This document shows, piece by piece, positions 48,100 to 59,706 of a stretch of DNA of 64,000 nucleotides; position 1 is the stretch's first letter; each line of letters begins with the position of its first letter. Below the pieces are notes generated by a model. The model ran no database searches and was not told where the DNA came from. It worked only from the letters and a program-made list of their open reading frames with translations. Source of the stretch: Diadema setosum (taxonomy: Eukaryota; Echinodermata; Echinoidea; Diadematoida; Diadematidae); assembly GCA_033980235.1 (NCBI GenBank), contig CM067067.1, positions 37,699,639-37,763,638 of the forward strand, written 5' to 3'. Both the position numbers and the translations under genes were made by a program.

Positions 48100-49300
48100 T
48101 TTTTTTCATTTCCATTATCACGGTTTCAATGTTACCGTAACAATAGCGGCGCAAAAGAGAGGTATACGGGAATCGATAATTTGATTGAGCGTAGCGGCGT
48201 AACAGGTCTTTGTGAGCTTTCAAAAGGCGGCGCACGCTTCTCTCTCTGGTAAATGGAGAAAGAGATACGATAGCTCGTTGTCTCTATTCCTTTGATCTCT
48301 TTCCCCTTTTTTTTTCTCTGAACAACAACAGAAAAACACCGACAAAAATGGGGAAGGAAAGAAAAGAGAAAAAGCGCGAGCGACGAAACCTAGTGTTTTC
48401 CGCCAAACTAAGCTTTTGTTGTCTGGGCGATATATCTTATAATTGGCTGTCATTCTGTAAAGCGTGCCTACTGCAGGCCTCGCACGCTTCGCAGTGAATG
48501 GCGAAGCGAGCACTTCGCACACTCGCGCCTGAGCGCGCCTGAGCACCCTCCGACGAAGTGACTCGACCGTAGACCGAAATGTGAATGTATGAAAACACAC
48601 GACAAGCCGCATTACATACTGTGTAGTAAATGCGGATGAAAAGTATAGTTTGATACTCGACACTATCATTGTTGGTATATATTGGCAAGAAGAGATAGGT
48701 GGTGTGCACATTTCCATAGAGTTATCTGCCACAAAGGTGTAAATAAAGTTGCGCATGACTTTTGAGTGCGCCGTCATTGCTGAGACTTTTTATTACATCG
48801 CGGAGGAATACTATATTCCGACAACAACAAAAGCTGGACAGAGCGAGTAACAAGAAAGATGTCTGCCTGCTTGTTCGTGTGAATTCTATCGTCGTCTATG
48901 TAACATGTGTGCAGACTAAATCTGATGTTTTGCGACGGTCCCGTCATCTGACCAGTGGATTTTTCCACAGGATTTATTCTTTGATAATTATGTTTTATAA
49001 CTACCAACGGACATTTGTTTTGGAGCGGTGACGAATCAGAAAATCAGGTAGGTTTTGCGCTCTAAGCGTAGGCTGCTTCTATCGTCACACTAAGTCAATG
49101 CGACCGGGCCATTCACGCGGAGAGTGTAGCGATTGACCTGTAAGTGCCCATAAAGCCGCACAGGGGGTTCTACTGCGTGGTAGTCAACGGAAGGGCTCGG
49201 GCACAGCGAACTAAAACGGGGGTCGTAACAAGTATCGCTGGCGTGAGTGCGGCTGCCTTGTTTTGCATTGTCCAAGCCCGAACAAGTGCTCTATTCAAAA
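48100..49300 (+). promoter_or_regulatory. CpG-rich block, candidate E-protein promoter and non-coding first exon
   Basis: About 1.2 kb with clearly more CpG than the AT-rich flanks, including a repeated GCGAAGCG/CGCTTCGC patch near 48480-48540. A CAG|GTAGGT donor at 49048 could close an untranslated first exon spliced to the acceptor at 55325. No coding sequence is recognised: the long minus-strand frame across 48220-48777 matches nothing I know. It could equally be a distal enhancer. Confidence 0.3.
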
Positions 49301-52300
49301 GTACACATACATTTCGTTTATGACTTCTGCAATCATTCAATACCTGTAATGATGGAAAAGGTCAGGCAGTGAGAGTTCCATGTCACTAGGACCCAGATTT
49401 AGCTTGGTTTGCATAGTGAAAGCACACTAGATCTAATATTTGGGAGGTCCAAGTGGCAAATCTGTTTTCCTGGATTAATAAATAGGATTTGTTAAATTGC
49501 GGGACAAGCGTGTGTCAGTGAGCTGTCCTGTGCACTTTTGGAAATTGGTTCATGATATAAATGACTCACCACTAGGAATGGGTTCCAGGGAAATGTCTTC
49601 ACTCTGTAGTCTGTTCCATATGTGTGGTAAACTGACAACTAACGTTAGGAATACATTGCTGAGATGGGACTTGTTGATCTAACCTAACATACTAGATCTA
49701 CAGTAGAAATACATTACCAGGTAGGAGGAGGTTCTTGATTCTCGGAACACTTTAGGATATGATGATCAACTTAAACCTTTTGCTACGTGTGTATAGTCAA
49801 GCAATTATTATTGAAAGATGGCCCCCTCTCCTATTTCATATGTGGATAAGAAGTGCATCCTATCAAATCATTGGATATTGAGGCCTACATTATTGTAGAT
49901 ATTATGATAATATACAAAGATCAGATTTTTGTTTATACTGTTGTACCATAGACTATACCATGACTTGTATTTCACAGCAAATACAATTTATGTGCTTCGA
50001 TGTAGCTGTAATTGTAATGGAGCTTAAGATATAAAAAATTCTGATAACATGTAGGTTCTATGAATACAAAAGAAGGTACCGATACTATACTATTCTAGTA
50101 TATGTTTACTCTAGCTGCAGTCAAATAAGTTTCTGTAGCTACAATGTACAATATTGTAAGGATCAGCTATATTATCAAAGGAAGGATGAAGCATAAATAA
50201 TGACATATATGCAGGATATGTAAAGCCCTGTTTAGGTTGAGTCCTATAAGCAAATGGGGGTCACTGTAACTTCATAAAGATATAGTCTGCTACAATAGCG
50301 CAATGGACTTTTAACATTTCAGTGTTTAAAATGCAGTTAGAAAAAAATATATATTTTTAGAAAAAGACATTCTAGGTTCTTTCGTGGAAAAGATATTGAC
50401 ATGTTTGGTTATAAAAAGGCATAGCTGTCCAAAGTGTAGATAATATAGACCTTTGTCTGAGAAATGTCTTGAATGCATTTTGGAAACTGATTCAAAGCAT
50501 TTAAATGTAGTATTGTGTATATTGACATAAATGATATTTCAACCTTGAAATGTAGTATTGTGTATATTGACGTAAATGATATTTCAACCTTGATCATATT
50601 GTCTGTGTCATCTGTTGAAAGTAATTGCCCTTTGCAATTTCATTATTTGGCTAAAATTGTGCATGTCTGGTATTCAAATAGAGTTGTAGTGTAAATGCTG
50701 TAGTTACACAATGACTACCAATCTGTTGGACATGGCAACACAGTAAAACACTTTGTACAACTCAAATATAAGACTGCATTTCTATTTCTGTTTTCTTTCA
50801 AGAGACTGAATTAGATTGTATTGCAATATGTTACCGATCAAATTATTCTCACAAGCGTCTCAGAAATCAATACCAAGGCTCAGGCGTACTTTTCATTCAG
50901 AAGTATTACAATATTTTTTTGTTTAGATCGAAGTGTAGCTAGAAGTGAAGAATACAAGGTTTGCCAAACATTCATGGTGTAATTAATGGATTATGGTGTA
51001 AACTATGCATTGTAGACCACTGCTGGATTTGTACTTGCACCCTCGGGTATTTCATAGAACTGCACATTCACACAAGAACAGCACACACAGCATGAATCAT
51101 GTAATAATCTTTAAGCCTGAAGGACACAGGACTACCAGAAGAAGAAGAAGAAGAAGAATTAATGGTTATTTGTCTGTTGTTGTGTATTGTGTGAAAAAAA
51201 AAGGCGTTCTTTCATTATTTTTTTTTAAAAGTTTGAGCAATATTCTTGTTTGTTTTTCTCTGAATAGATACAATGTACAGTTGTACCTGTACGTCATTTG
51301 GGATTTTCCACATGGCTTCTTTCTGCTTGATCCCACTCTTGTTTCATACTGAATGTTGTATAGAACTGTGTGCCTGAAGTGATACACATTGTAATATATA
51401 TTGTATCTGGTACTGTATTTTTCTAGTCCATAAACAAAGCCCAAATCCAGAAATATCCAAGCCTAGTTCCAATTCTCCAAATTCCTAATCCCAAATACTG
51501 ATCCCAATCTAAAAGTTTCATTCCTGGTGGTTGCACTGGTACAATTGATTAGGTTGGGGAGGGGGGGGGGGGGGGTGGATATAATATACAACCTGAAAAA
51601 AGGTTTGCTTCAACAGGAACATCTTGATTAAAATTGGTCCACAAATAATTATTTATGATACAGTTCGTATGCCCTCTGTGATATTTTACAACTTTTTTTT
51701 GACATTTGTTGTCTTAAGCCAGTGAATTTTGTTAGTCGGTAGCTTAGATTTTCATACTAAAAATTCATTTTTAGGTATGTGTAATGGTATTCTGCCCGTG
51801 TAACATTTTGTGCAAACTCATTCAGTCTTAGTATAACTGCTCATTAATATATCCATTTTGTGCCTTAAGATGGCAAGTCATGCAAATTCCAATACAGAGG
51901 TCCCTTTCGTACATTGCACAGCATTGCCATTTGTGTACTGATAACAAAACTTACTGAACTTGTGGTTGGGCAAATATTTCATTTTAAAAGCTAGGCCAGG
52001 CTAACCTTTTTGGTGCTTGATTGCTATGTTGATGAGATTTGACTTCAGTGCTCTATGAGCTCCTTGCCGTGTACAATGTACTTCAACAAAAGTCATGCTC
52101 CTGTTCTGTCAGGGCTGTGGTTTACAACAAGAAACATCAGCATACATTTTACGTTTGAACACACTGATGGAAGTAAGTGGACTGAACTCTGGGATCAATC
52201 ACATTATTATGAACCCCAAGTTGTAGGCTGCCCTCTATAGAGAGTTGATATGTATTACAGTTCGCACCACAGTGAATAGGGCATTTGTAATTGAGTGGTC

Positions 52301-52363
52301 CTAATAGGAAGTATAACTTTTTTTTTCTTTTTTTTTTATAAAGAATACACTGGTCTGTAGCCT
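49301..52363. other. Non-coding, presumed E-protein 5' region
   Basis: AT-rich. A TTGTGTATATTGAC(A/G)TAAATGATATTTCAACCTT block occurs twice in tandem at about 50512-50543 and 50560-50591. (AGA)n at 51139-51157; G-run 51558-51576. No exon recognised. Confidence 0.5.
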
Positions 52364-52644
52364 GGTAGAAGGTGGCACTTGAAGAATGGCAGTCTTGCTG
52401 CAAAAGAAGAGAACAAATCTTTGTGAGAGATTTGTACAGGTACAAGATTGTACATTGATGCAAGTACAGCCACATCAATGACATTCATCCATGTTATGTG
52501 GTAGAAGGTGGCACTTGAAGAATGGCAATCTTGCTGCTAAAGAAGAGAACAAATCTTTGTGAGAGATTTGTACAGGTACAAGATTGTACATTGTACATTG
52601 ATGCAAGTACAGCCACATCAATGACAATCATCCATGTTATGTGG
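52364..52644 (+). repeat. Tandem duplication, period about 136 bp
   Basis: GGTAGAAGGTGGCACTTGAA starts at 52364 and again at 52500. The copies differ by a few bases and a 9-bp TACATTGTA insertion in copy 2. AAATCTTTGTGAGAGATTTG inside is itself a hairpin. Confidence 0.95.
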
Positions 52645-52738
52645 TAGTTGTAGCTTACAATATGTGTACTTCATGTGGGGCCCGTAGCAAACAAGTTCAG
52701 ACTATTTCAGGGAAATTAGGAAGATGGAGGAACTGCCA

Positions 52739-52800
<62 letters not shown>

Positions 52801-52883
52801 GCAACAACAACAACAACAAAAAACTATACTGTGGCTTCACAAGCAGGACATTATAGAATCAGCGTGTGTGAATAAAGATTATG
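52739..52883 (+). repeat. (CAA)n plus conserved 62-bp X-repeat
   Basis: (CAA)n 52739-52819, then ACTATACTGTGGCTTCACAA and on to AATAAAGATTATG (52883). The same 62-bp word in reverse complement, also next to (GTT)n, is at 43673-43763, so microsatellite and word form one repeat unit. Confidence 0.75.
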
Positions 52884-53289
52884 TTAAAGGGATCGTAGAG
52901 TTTTGATTGAGACATAATTTCAGGTTTCTAACATTTTTCGGTGAAATAATGAGAAACCTCTTATGAAATGTGAAAGAGCATGTAATTCTATGAGGAATTC
53001 AATGTTTATTTGATGAAAATTGGTCTTGAAATGGATGAGATATCCAAAAAAGAGTGATTCTAATAAAGTGTGGGACCCACACTTTATTATGATTGCTTTG
53101 TTTTACTTTGTTTTTGGATGTTTCAGTCATTCCAAACCCGATTTTCATCAAATACAGTGTAAACTTTGAATTCCTCTTAAATATGCTCTTTACCATACAT
53201 CATAAGTGTACATGTATCTTTGTATCTCGCAAAAAGTTAAAAGCGCAATTCTCATCTCCACCAATACTGTACTATAAGCTTCCCTTTAA
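52884..53289. mobile_element. TTTAAAGGG foldback family, copy D
   Basis: Begins TTAAAGGGATCGTAGAG directly after the X-repeat and ends CTATAAGCTTCCCTTTAAG. Central pairing of AGTGTGGGACCCACACT. More diverged than copies A and B. Confidence 0.75.
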
Positions 53290-54473
53290 GCTACTACTAT
53301 GGGCATATACTATGCAATAAATCTTCATACCAGAAGTCATAACCAAATGCTCTGTACACACAAGTAGTACATAAATACCTAAACGAATACAACTACATGT
53401 ATACTGGTACTTGAGTTTTATTGTTTCCAGTCCATATTATAATAGAGATAAAGTAAAGCACAAATGTTGGTTGATGACTTTATGATACTTTACAAATACA
53501 TCTGGGCTCCGTTTAATCAAAAGATACAATCGGTTGTAAATTCCCTTACCACACAGGCTGTCATAGACTTATGATAGAAATCAACTATATAATCAATCAT
53601 AACTCTTCATAAAACAGGGCCCACTCTTGTAGGTCATTGTACTTGATATTGGAATAAATATTACATTTTACTTTATGCAGTACAATAGCAACTCTGATGG
53701 TACTGTAAAACAAAGCTTTCAAGCAGTGGACTTTATGTTTCACCTAATAAAGTGTCAATGTGAGGCAAATGTATACATTCTTGTTCACAGAGGATAGAAG
53801 AAGATTAACAGGATTTCAATTTAAAAAAAAAACTTAATTTTGTCAAGTGCTTCTTAAGTGGAGTTTCAAGGCATATTGATAAAATTTGGTAAAAAGAAAG
53901 AAAAGGACTTGCATAAGACAAGCACCTGTTAACAAAATGCCTCTGATATGCAGTTTTATCAATGAGATGGAAGAAACTTGGCTGGCAGGAGCTGGTATCT
54001 TGTCAAAAAAAAACCTGACAAGATTTATCTTTATTTGATGGAACTGATATCTACAATGCTTGAAATGCAAATTCACACTTCTGTACATTCAATACACAAC
54101 AGTGATTTCTTTCTGCTAATAATACATCCACAGAGTGCCGTTGTACATGTAGCTATTGAATTGCTACTGTACAAACTACATTAGTCACAACTTGTGTAAT
54201 CACTCAAGATACCTTTAAAATTGTAATTCATTTAAACCTTCCAACATGAAAAGATTATGGCCTATAAAAAATGCAGGTTGTATGGTACATGTTGGACAAC
54301 TACAGAGAAGCACTGCAATCCAATACCATTGTGTCCGCTGGAAGAGGTTTGCAAAACTTTTCTCTTCCGATTTGCCATACTTCTGTAATTGCCATGTCAT
54401 CTCTGAAATGTCAAGCATCTCAAGTTCACCTCTGAGTTGAACTTTTGTATTTTTTTGTGGAAAAATGTCATTC
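53290..54473. other. Non-coding DNA upstream of the E-protein exon
   Basis: Apart from the GGGCCC foldback, AT-rich sequence with no supported feature. Confidence 0.5.
53504..53622. mobile_element. Diverged GGGCCC-ended foldback
   Basis: GGGCTCCGTTTAATCAAAAG at the left and CTCTTCATAAAACAGGGCCC at the right, pairing imperfectly, with ATCAATCATAAC near the right end. Similar layout to 25079-25237. Confidence 0.5.
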
Positions 54474-54538
54474 GGCCTCCTTGGGGCCGGCCCTAAACCT
54501 TGAACTGGGACCGCCGCTCTTTATAGGGCGGGGAGGGG
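54474..54538 (+). promoter_or_regulatory. GC-box/TTATA cluster upstream of the first E-protein coding exon
   Basis: GC-rich patch with a GGGGCCGGCCC palindrome, then GCCGCTCTTTATAGGGCGGGG: a TTATA-like element abutting a GC box (GGGCGGGGAGGGG, 54526-54538). It lies 0.8 kb before the first coding exon and resembles the arrangement at 56.5 kb. It could be a promoter or a chance GC-rich patch. Confidence 0.3.
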
Positions 54539-55100
54539 AAAAAGTGCATTTCGCTGGCTGCTTTTGCTGGGAGGAAACAAACATTCGTTACAGAATGTAA
54601 TACACGTCAAATATTTAGCAAATGTCCAACGAGATTTGTCAGATGACATTTCTCTCCTATCGCAGCACAAATATTGCCCAAATTTTTCGTGCAAACATGT
54701 TTTATTAAGGGAGGAAGAATGTAATAAGGGCGGCGAACTGAAACAAAGAGGGTTACATGCCGAGTATTGATTTGATGTGACAAATGGCCACTGGACAATG
54801 TTCCGTCGCTGAAGTACCAAGTAGTTCCCTCTAGTTTTGCTTGGTTGTACTTTCTAAGACTGCTCCTACATGTAAAGGTAGGGTTTGACCTTTGTGCATT
54901 CGCAAACTTTTCAAAGTCTGTGTGATAAACCGTGGGTCATTATTGACATTGTGCATTCATTTCTTACGATACCAGGTTCTTAAATTCGCCAGTGGGGTTA
55001 TCTCTGCTGAAATGATATTTTGTGCCATGGGATCTCCTGTGAATGGTGCCAAGAATGTTGTCAATTGTATATGGAATGATATCTCTTTTTGCCCTCTCAA

Positions 55101-55131
<31 letters not shown>

Positions 55132-55336
55132 GTTGTTTTGTTTGTTTTTGTTGCATCAGGAAGAGGGAATACATATGAATGTCATTTATCCCTGCTAAGG
55201 ATTCAACATCTTGTTTTCTCTCTTTCCCTTCTTTTATTGCATCAAAATAGGGACAATGGGAGATTACCATCCAGGGACATATCATTCTTCATGCCCCCAA
55301 TATCTTGCTTTTTCTTGTCTTGCAGGAATATACAAG
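54539..55336. other. Non-coding DNA just upstream of the E-protein start
   Basis: (TC)n at 55100-55129. The acceptor for the first coding exon ends at 55325; 55326-55336 are its untranslated bases. Confidence 0.7.
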
Positions 55337-55402
55337 ATGCAGAACAGCGTGCCTAAAATGACTTCCGACAAGGAGCTGAGCGACTTGCTGGACTTCAGCG
55401 CA
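55337..55402 (+). CDS. Class I bHLH E-protein (TCF3/4/12, daughterless family), first coding exon
   Basis: Encodes the 22-residue N-terminus of an E-protein, the ubiquitous bHLH partner that dimerises with tissue-specific bHLH factors and binds E-boxes. Seen: acceptor TTCTTGTCTTGCAG, eleven untranslated bases, ATG with A at -3, then codons ending DKELSDLLDFSA (residues 11-22) and a phase-0 donor GTAAGT at 55403. DKELSDLLDFSA is the start of activation domain 1 in vertebrate TCF12 and TCF4; the LSDLLDFS helix (residues 14-21) is known to recruit p300/CBP and TAF4/ETO-type domains. In vertebrates this exon likewise ends after ...LDFSA and the next starts MFSPP, exactly as seen 8 kb downstream. 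The frame is open upstream of the ATG through the acceptor, so an in-frame upstream start cannot be excluded, but the length fits the vertebrate N-terminus. One invertebrate gene probably covers TCF3, TCF4 and TCF12, so no paralogue symbol is given. Confidence 0.9.
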
Positions 55403-55968
55403 GTAAGTACTGAGGGCACTCGACAGGAAGAGGCCCTTTGAAATTAAATTGATCACTATCAGAGACAAAGTGCTAAAAATGTGTACAGATGTTGCTACTG
55501 TGGACCTTTTAATCAGAAAAGGAATCCTTTAATCTACCTTGAAGTAAAATTCTACAACGGTTTAAAAGTGAAGAGGTATGACAAGTCTGTTTCATTCTTT
55601 GTCAAACTTGCGAAGTATACGGTGAAGCATTTGAAGTAAGTAACAATAATCACTCTTGATTTCTTGAGTACATACTGGTATATTTTTGTATTAGAGTAAA
55701 AGTAGCTTTGTTACTAAAGTTCTATCTCTTTTTTATTTCTTTTTTTTTTTCTGTTGTTGTAAAAACCTTGATGGGTCAGATCTCTGAGTGCATAAATGAC
55801 ATTTCCTACAAGTCAGAAAGTCTGTTGGCTAAAATCAGGAACATGAACGTACGATTGTAGGATGATGATCACAGTATAACATGCTAGAGTTTCCAAGTCT
55901 GTCTTTATTATTCTACAGAAGGCTCCCTAAAAGATTGATTACTTCTTCGTATTCCGACCACCCGAGAC

Positions 55969-56174
55969 TACTGTAAAGCAAGATATTTTGTGACGTGAAA
56001 TTTTCGTGAATTAGAGCCGCCGGCCTTTTTCGTGGCATGAATTTTTTTTTGCTAATTGCATTCAGTGCATATGGTGTAGACAAGAACTTTCACATGCATT
56101 TTAATTTTGCGAATCTTAGCTCTCGCGAAATTCGCTAAATTTAAATGCACATGCACATTTCTGGTTTTGCAGTG
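55969..56174. mobile_element. TACTGTAA-ended MITE in the E-protein intron
   Basis: Starts TACTGTAAAGCAAGATATTT and ends near TTTTGCAGTG; the body (TCGTGGCATGAA, GCATTCAGTGCATATG, GCGAAATTCG) parallels 25251-25467. Confidence 0.7.
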
Positions 56175-56501
56175 TGTCAAAACTTCCCTGAATTTTAAAG
56201 CCATTTTCATGTCATGTGGAGATGCATGAATAAATGTAATACCCAACTATCTCCCTTATTGCTCCATGGTATGGTAAACTTCGTGATTTTGAATGGTGAG
56301 TGTTGGCATGGATTCCTTGTAGCTATATTAAACACTCTACACTTTTTACACTTGCCTGTCTGAGTATCTGTGAAGATTTTCCATATTTTCTTGGTGGTGG
56401 AATGCGATGATAAACAAACATGTGTGCTATGACATGTATTTGGAGCACCACCGGTGAAGCTAAAATTGTCGCGGGCCGAGTGTGGTTGATGTCTGTGCCG
56501 C

Positions 56502-56509
56502 TATAAATA
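56502..56509 (+). promoter_or_regulatory. TATA box inside the E-protein intron
   Basis: TATAAATA in GCCGCTATAAATAGGGG, a strong TATA consensus flanked by GC-rich DNA (GTCGCGGGCCGAG just upstream), 1.1 kb after the first coding exon. Initiation about 30 bp downstream would give transcripts lacking the LSDLLDFS exon. Vertebrate TCF4 and TCF12 are known to use several internal promoters; use here is inference. Confidence 0.35.
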
Positions 56510-58048
56510 GGGGGTTACATGATGTCATGGCCTGCATCTTGCCTCCTGTTCCAAGTTCTGTCGGCAGTCTCAAGTTTGTGCAGAGATGTGTCAACATTGC
56601 CCCAATGCAAACATAGGATGTACATGTATCTATTGATGGATGTATTGTAACAGGGCTTTGTTCTCTGTGTTGACAGCAATAACTGCCTTGGAAAGGAAAA
56701 TGCAAAGAAGAGACTGAGGTCAAATTTAGTAATAGGCCTTAACTGCTTCAATAGGATACGGTAGAACAGGTACTTTAGTACTTCTTTGTATCATAACTGA
56801 GTAGAAAAATAGAGGTAGATGTGTCTTAAAGGATTCCACAATCTGAAGAGAAATTATACAAAAACACATTTATAAAATTCTATTGATATAGTTGTTGATA
56901 TTTTGAATTCAATAACGTTTACAAGGAACTATATTGATTAACATGCAGTGGTAATGTGGATGATGAGGAAATATTCATTTTGAGGGGGAAAATAGTCAAT
57001 CTGAAAAATGAACCAACTGCAGTTGAGAAACAAGATGGAACCCACACAAGCAGGATGAGTACAGAATGCACAGTGTGGAAAAAAAAACATTTAACACAGA
57101 TTTAGCTAAATGATAGTCACAGAAAACAAATACAAAAAGAAATAAAACAGCAACAAGCAAGCAAGCCAACAACCATAGTTGCCAAGTTAAAAAGTGTAAA
57201 ATTACACATTCAATCCTAGAGATACCAGTGGGTCGTTTCGGATGGTAATGGGCAAAGAAGGTTCTTCAACCAGATACTGATATTTATTCTCCATTAGTGT
57301 TGCCTAACAAAGAACACATGTCAGATATATTTCCTGAAATGATCTCCCTCCAATGTGTAGAACTGCTACAATCCTGATCAGCATTGTGGAAAACATGATG
57401 CTTCAAAGGTAAACCTAGAAACAGTGCCAACGTTATGCTCCTCTCCCAACTGATATCATGAAATTTGAGCGTTTCTTTTCATATTCGTCTCAACGTCAAT
57501 ACTAATGATCCCACCTACGTAGGGGTGATTTTGGGTGCATCAAGTTCAAAGTTAGCATCTCCCTTTCTTCCTAATCAGAACTTGTGCTGTGAGAAAGAAA
57601 ATTTTAGGGGTGCTCTCCAGTGTTACCTCATGTTTCAAAATGAAAAAGTTGTCCATGAGAGAAAGCTACTTTGAGGAAAATTGTGTATTGAAGGATACTC
57701 TTAGAGACTGCGTGAGAAAGATATGAGAAAAAAAGGAGAGAAATTTTGATACAGTGCTCATCCTATAATTAGAAATCGCATAAGTGCAACAAATTCAGTG
57801 TACACAAACTTTTCATGTGTTATTTCCACAACTTAATCAGGACCAAGAACATATTCATTAAATAGCTGAAACACATCCATTGTCTCTCATTCAAGATGTC
57901 TTATAATGATAATAAATCCACATACATAATCCCAGGATTTTATTTCCTTTTCAGAACAGTTACTTTTCTAACTAAGCTCAGATAAATTCTACCAAATGCA
58001 CAATCTAAAACTTTTGACGTTGGGCAGTAGGACACTACTTTGTGGGAT

Positions 58049-58073
58049 CAGGGAGGTGGGATCCCCCTCCCTG
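58049..58073. repeat. CAGGGAGG hairpin
   Basis: CAGGGAGG and CCTCCCTG with GTGGGATCCCC-type spacer; the same half-site word occurs in hairpins at 17652 and 28859. Confidence 0.5.
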
Positions 58074-59670
58074 GTGGGACCATGCATTACTGTGACATTG
58101 TGCTGGTGGTCATATCAACCACCATCAGCTTCTGCCTTGAATATGCACTTCAGTGCTGAGTGTGGAGAATCACTGTCTCTGTGTGACAACTGTGTCCAAT
58201 ACCCTTCCTCTGTGTGCGTCTGTCTGTGTAGTGAGTGTATTTGTGGATGTGTACATGTGTCTTTGTGACAGACAGAAAGAGACAAACGGATAATCGGTAA
58301 AGAATATGAAAAGGAAGCTTGTGTCTGTCACTATTGAAAGTTTCACAGTGTATGTTGTTTACTCGTTCACACCACTGGCAAGGTCATGGGCATCATGCTT
58401 TGATAATTAAGGGTATTGTTAACTCTAAAAGAAGATTATGTAGTAGAACAAACGTAATGAATGAAGATTTGTTACAGTGATGCATTTGTCCAAACTGTGA
58501 GACTGCTGTATTATTTTTCACTGCAGTTTTGTCAATTGGGGTTGTAGCATGAGTGTAATTTGTTGCAGTGGACACCAAAGGACAAAATAAGTGTGCATGG
58601 TTTAGTGTAATGCCAACATACTGGGTTTCATGTGGGATGATTTGCATGGGCCAATACCAGTCACTGCATAATCCGGAGCCCCACTCAAACAACAAAAGCT
58701 TGCCTCCCAATATAACCCCTCTCGATTAAGCAGGATCAAGTTGTATTTTGATATCAGACAGTAAACTCATGGTATCCCTGTAGCATCCGAAAAAAACCCC
58801 CACCACAATCAGCATGGCTCAATTTTATCTGATTCTAGAGCCATACAAACCAGGTATTGTCATGTATTTTCTACTTATTGCTTGTTTAAGACAGCCAGTA
58901 TGCAATGTAAATTACATTCAGCATTTGATGTGTTGTGTAAATGCAGCCCTGTGTAGTGTACAGTGTATAAAGTTTGTTATCACCTGTTGTACAATATATT
59001 GCCAGTATCTATTCAAATGACAGTATAAATGTATTACCATTGCTATTATGAATGAGAGCGAGTGGGAAGGTGGTCTGGATGCATTGGAGATTACACCTTT
59101 TTCATGCATTTTTCATGATGTAAGTCTGAATTTTACGTCTGAGATCCATATTCGATGCCTCAGTTGTCCTGATTTTCTGGTATGTACATGTAGATGTAAA
59201 TACCGTTTGGTATCAAGCCCATGAAGGTTCTTTTTACAGCACAAAATAGCTTGATACACACAAATTTCTTCTGTTCTTCCGAAGTGAAATTCTATTTTCC
59301 TTTTTCACGTAAATGGTAACAGTATTCTTTGGCTTAGTACAACAAGCCAATGTCACCATCAACAAACCAGAGTACTTGATGTGACATTAGCATGCACATC
59401 ATGTAAGTGTTGTAGTATCATACAGTGTACACTGCGTTCAGTGCCTCTACAATGTATCATGGTTCCGAATATCAACCGGTGTTGCACAGAAATCGTTAGA
59501 GGGTTCGTTCACAAGTATACCAGAAGTGGCAGTGAAACTTGTTCCTTTTTTTTTCTCCTATGCCAGTCTTACAATCAGTGCTTATTGGCTCGTGCATTCC
59601 TACCTTGAGTGATATATTTGATTTTCATTATGTTGTTTGCCGTAATTAAAATCAATTTCCCTCCTGACAG

Positions 59671-59706
59671 AGGGCTGCTTTGCATAAGCTCAAGTGCAGA
59701 CCCCAG
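59671..59706 (+). other. Candidate 36-nt in-frame micro-exon in the E-protein intron
   Basis: A pyrimidine-rich acceptor (TTTCCCTCCTGACAG) is followed by 36 nt and a near-consensus donor (CAG|GTGAGT). The insert is exactly 12 codons in phase 0, would read RAALHKLKCRPQ between LDFSA and MFSPP, and has no stop. Vertebrate E-proteins that I recall have no exon here, so this could be a lineage-specific alternative exon or chance pairing of splice-like sites. Confidence 0.3.

Noticed and set aside
48220..48777. 185-codon open frame on the minus strand
   Set aside because: Basic, low-similarity product across a CpG-rich block; no recognisable domain, no splice context, and interrupted by a homopolymer-derived stretch. 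Treated as a by-product of composition.
55040..55336. In-frame extension upstream of the E-protein ATG
   Set aside because: The frame is open, but it crosses a clear polypyrimidine tract and AG acceptor at 55325, so it is intron sequence.
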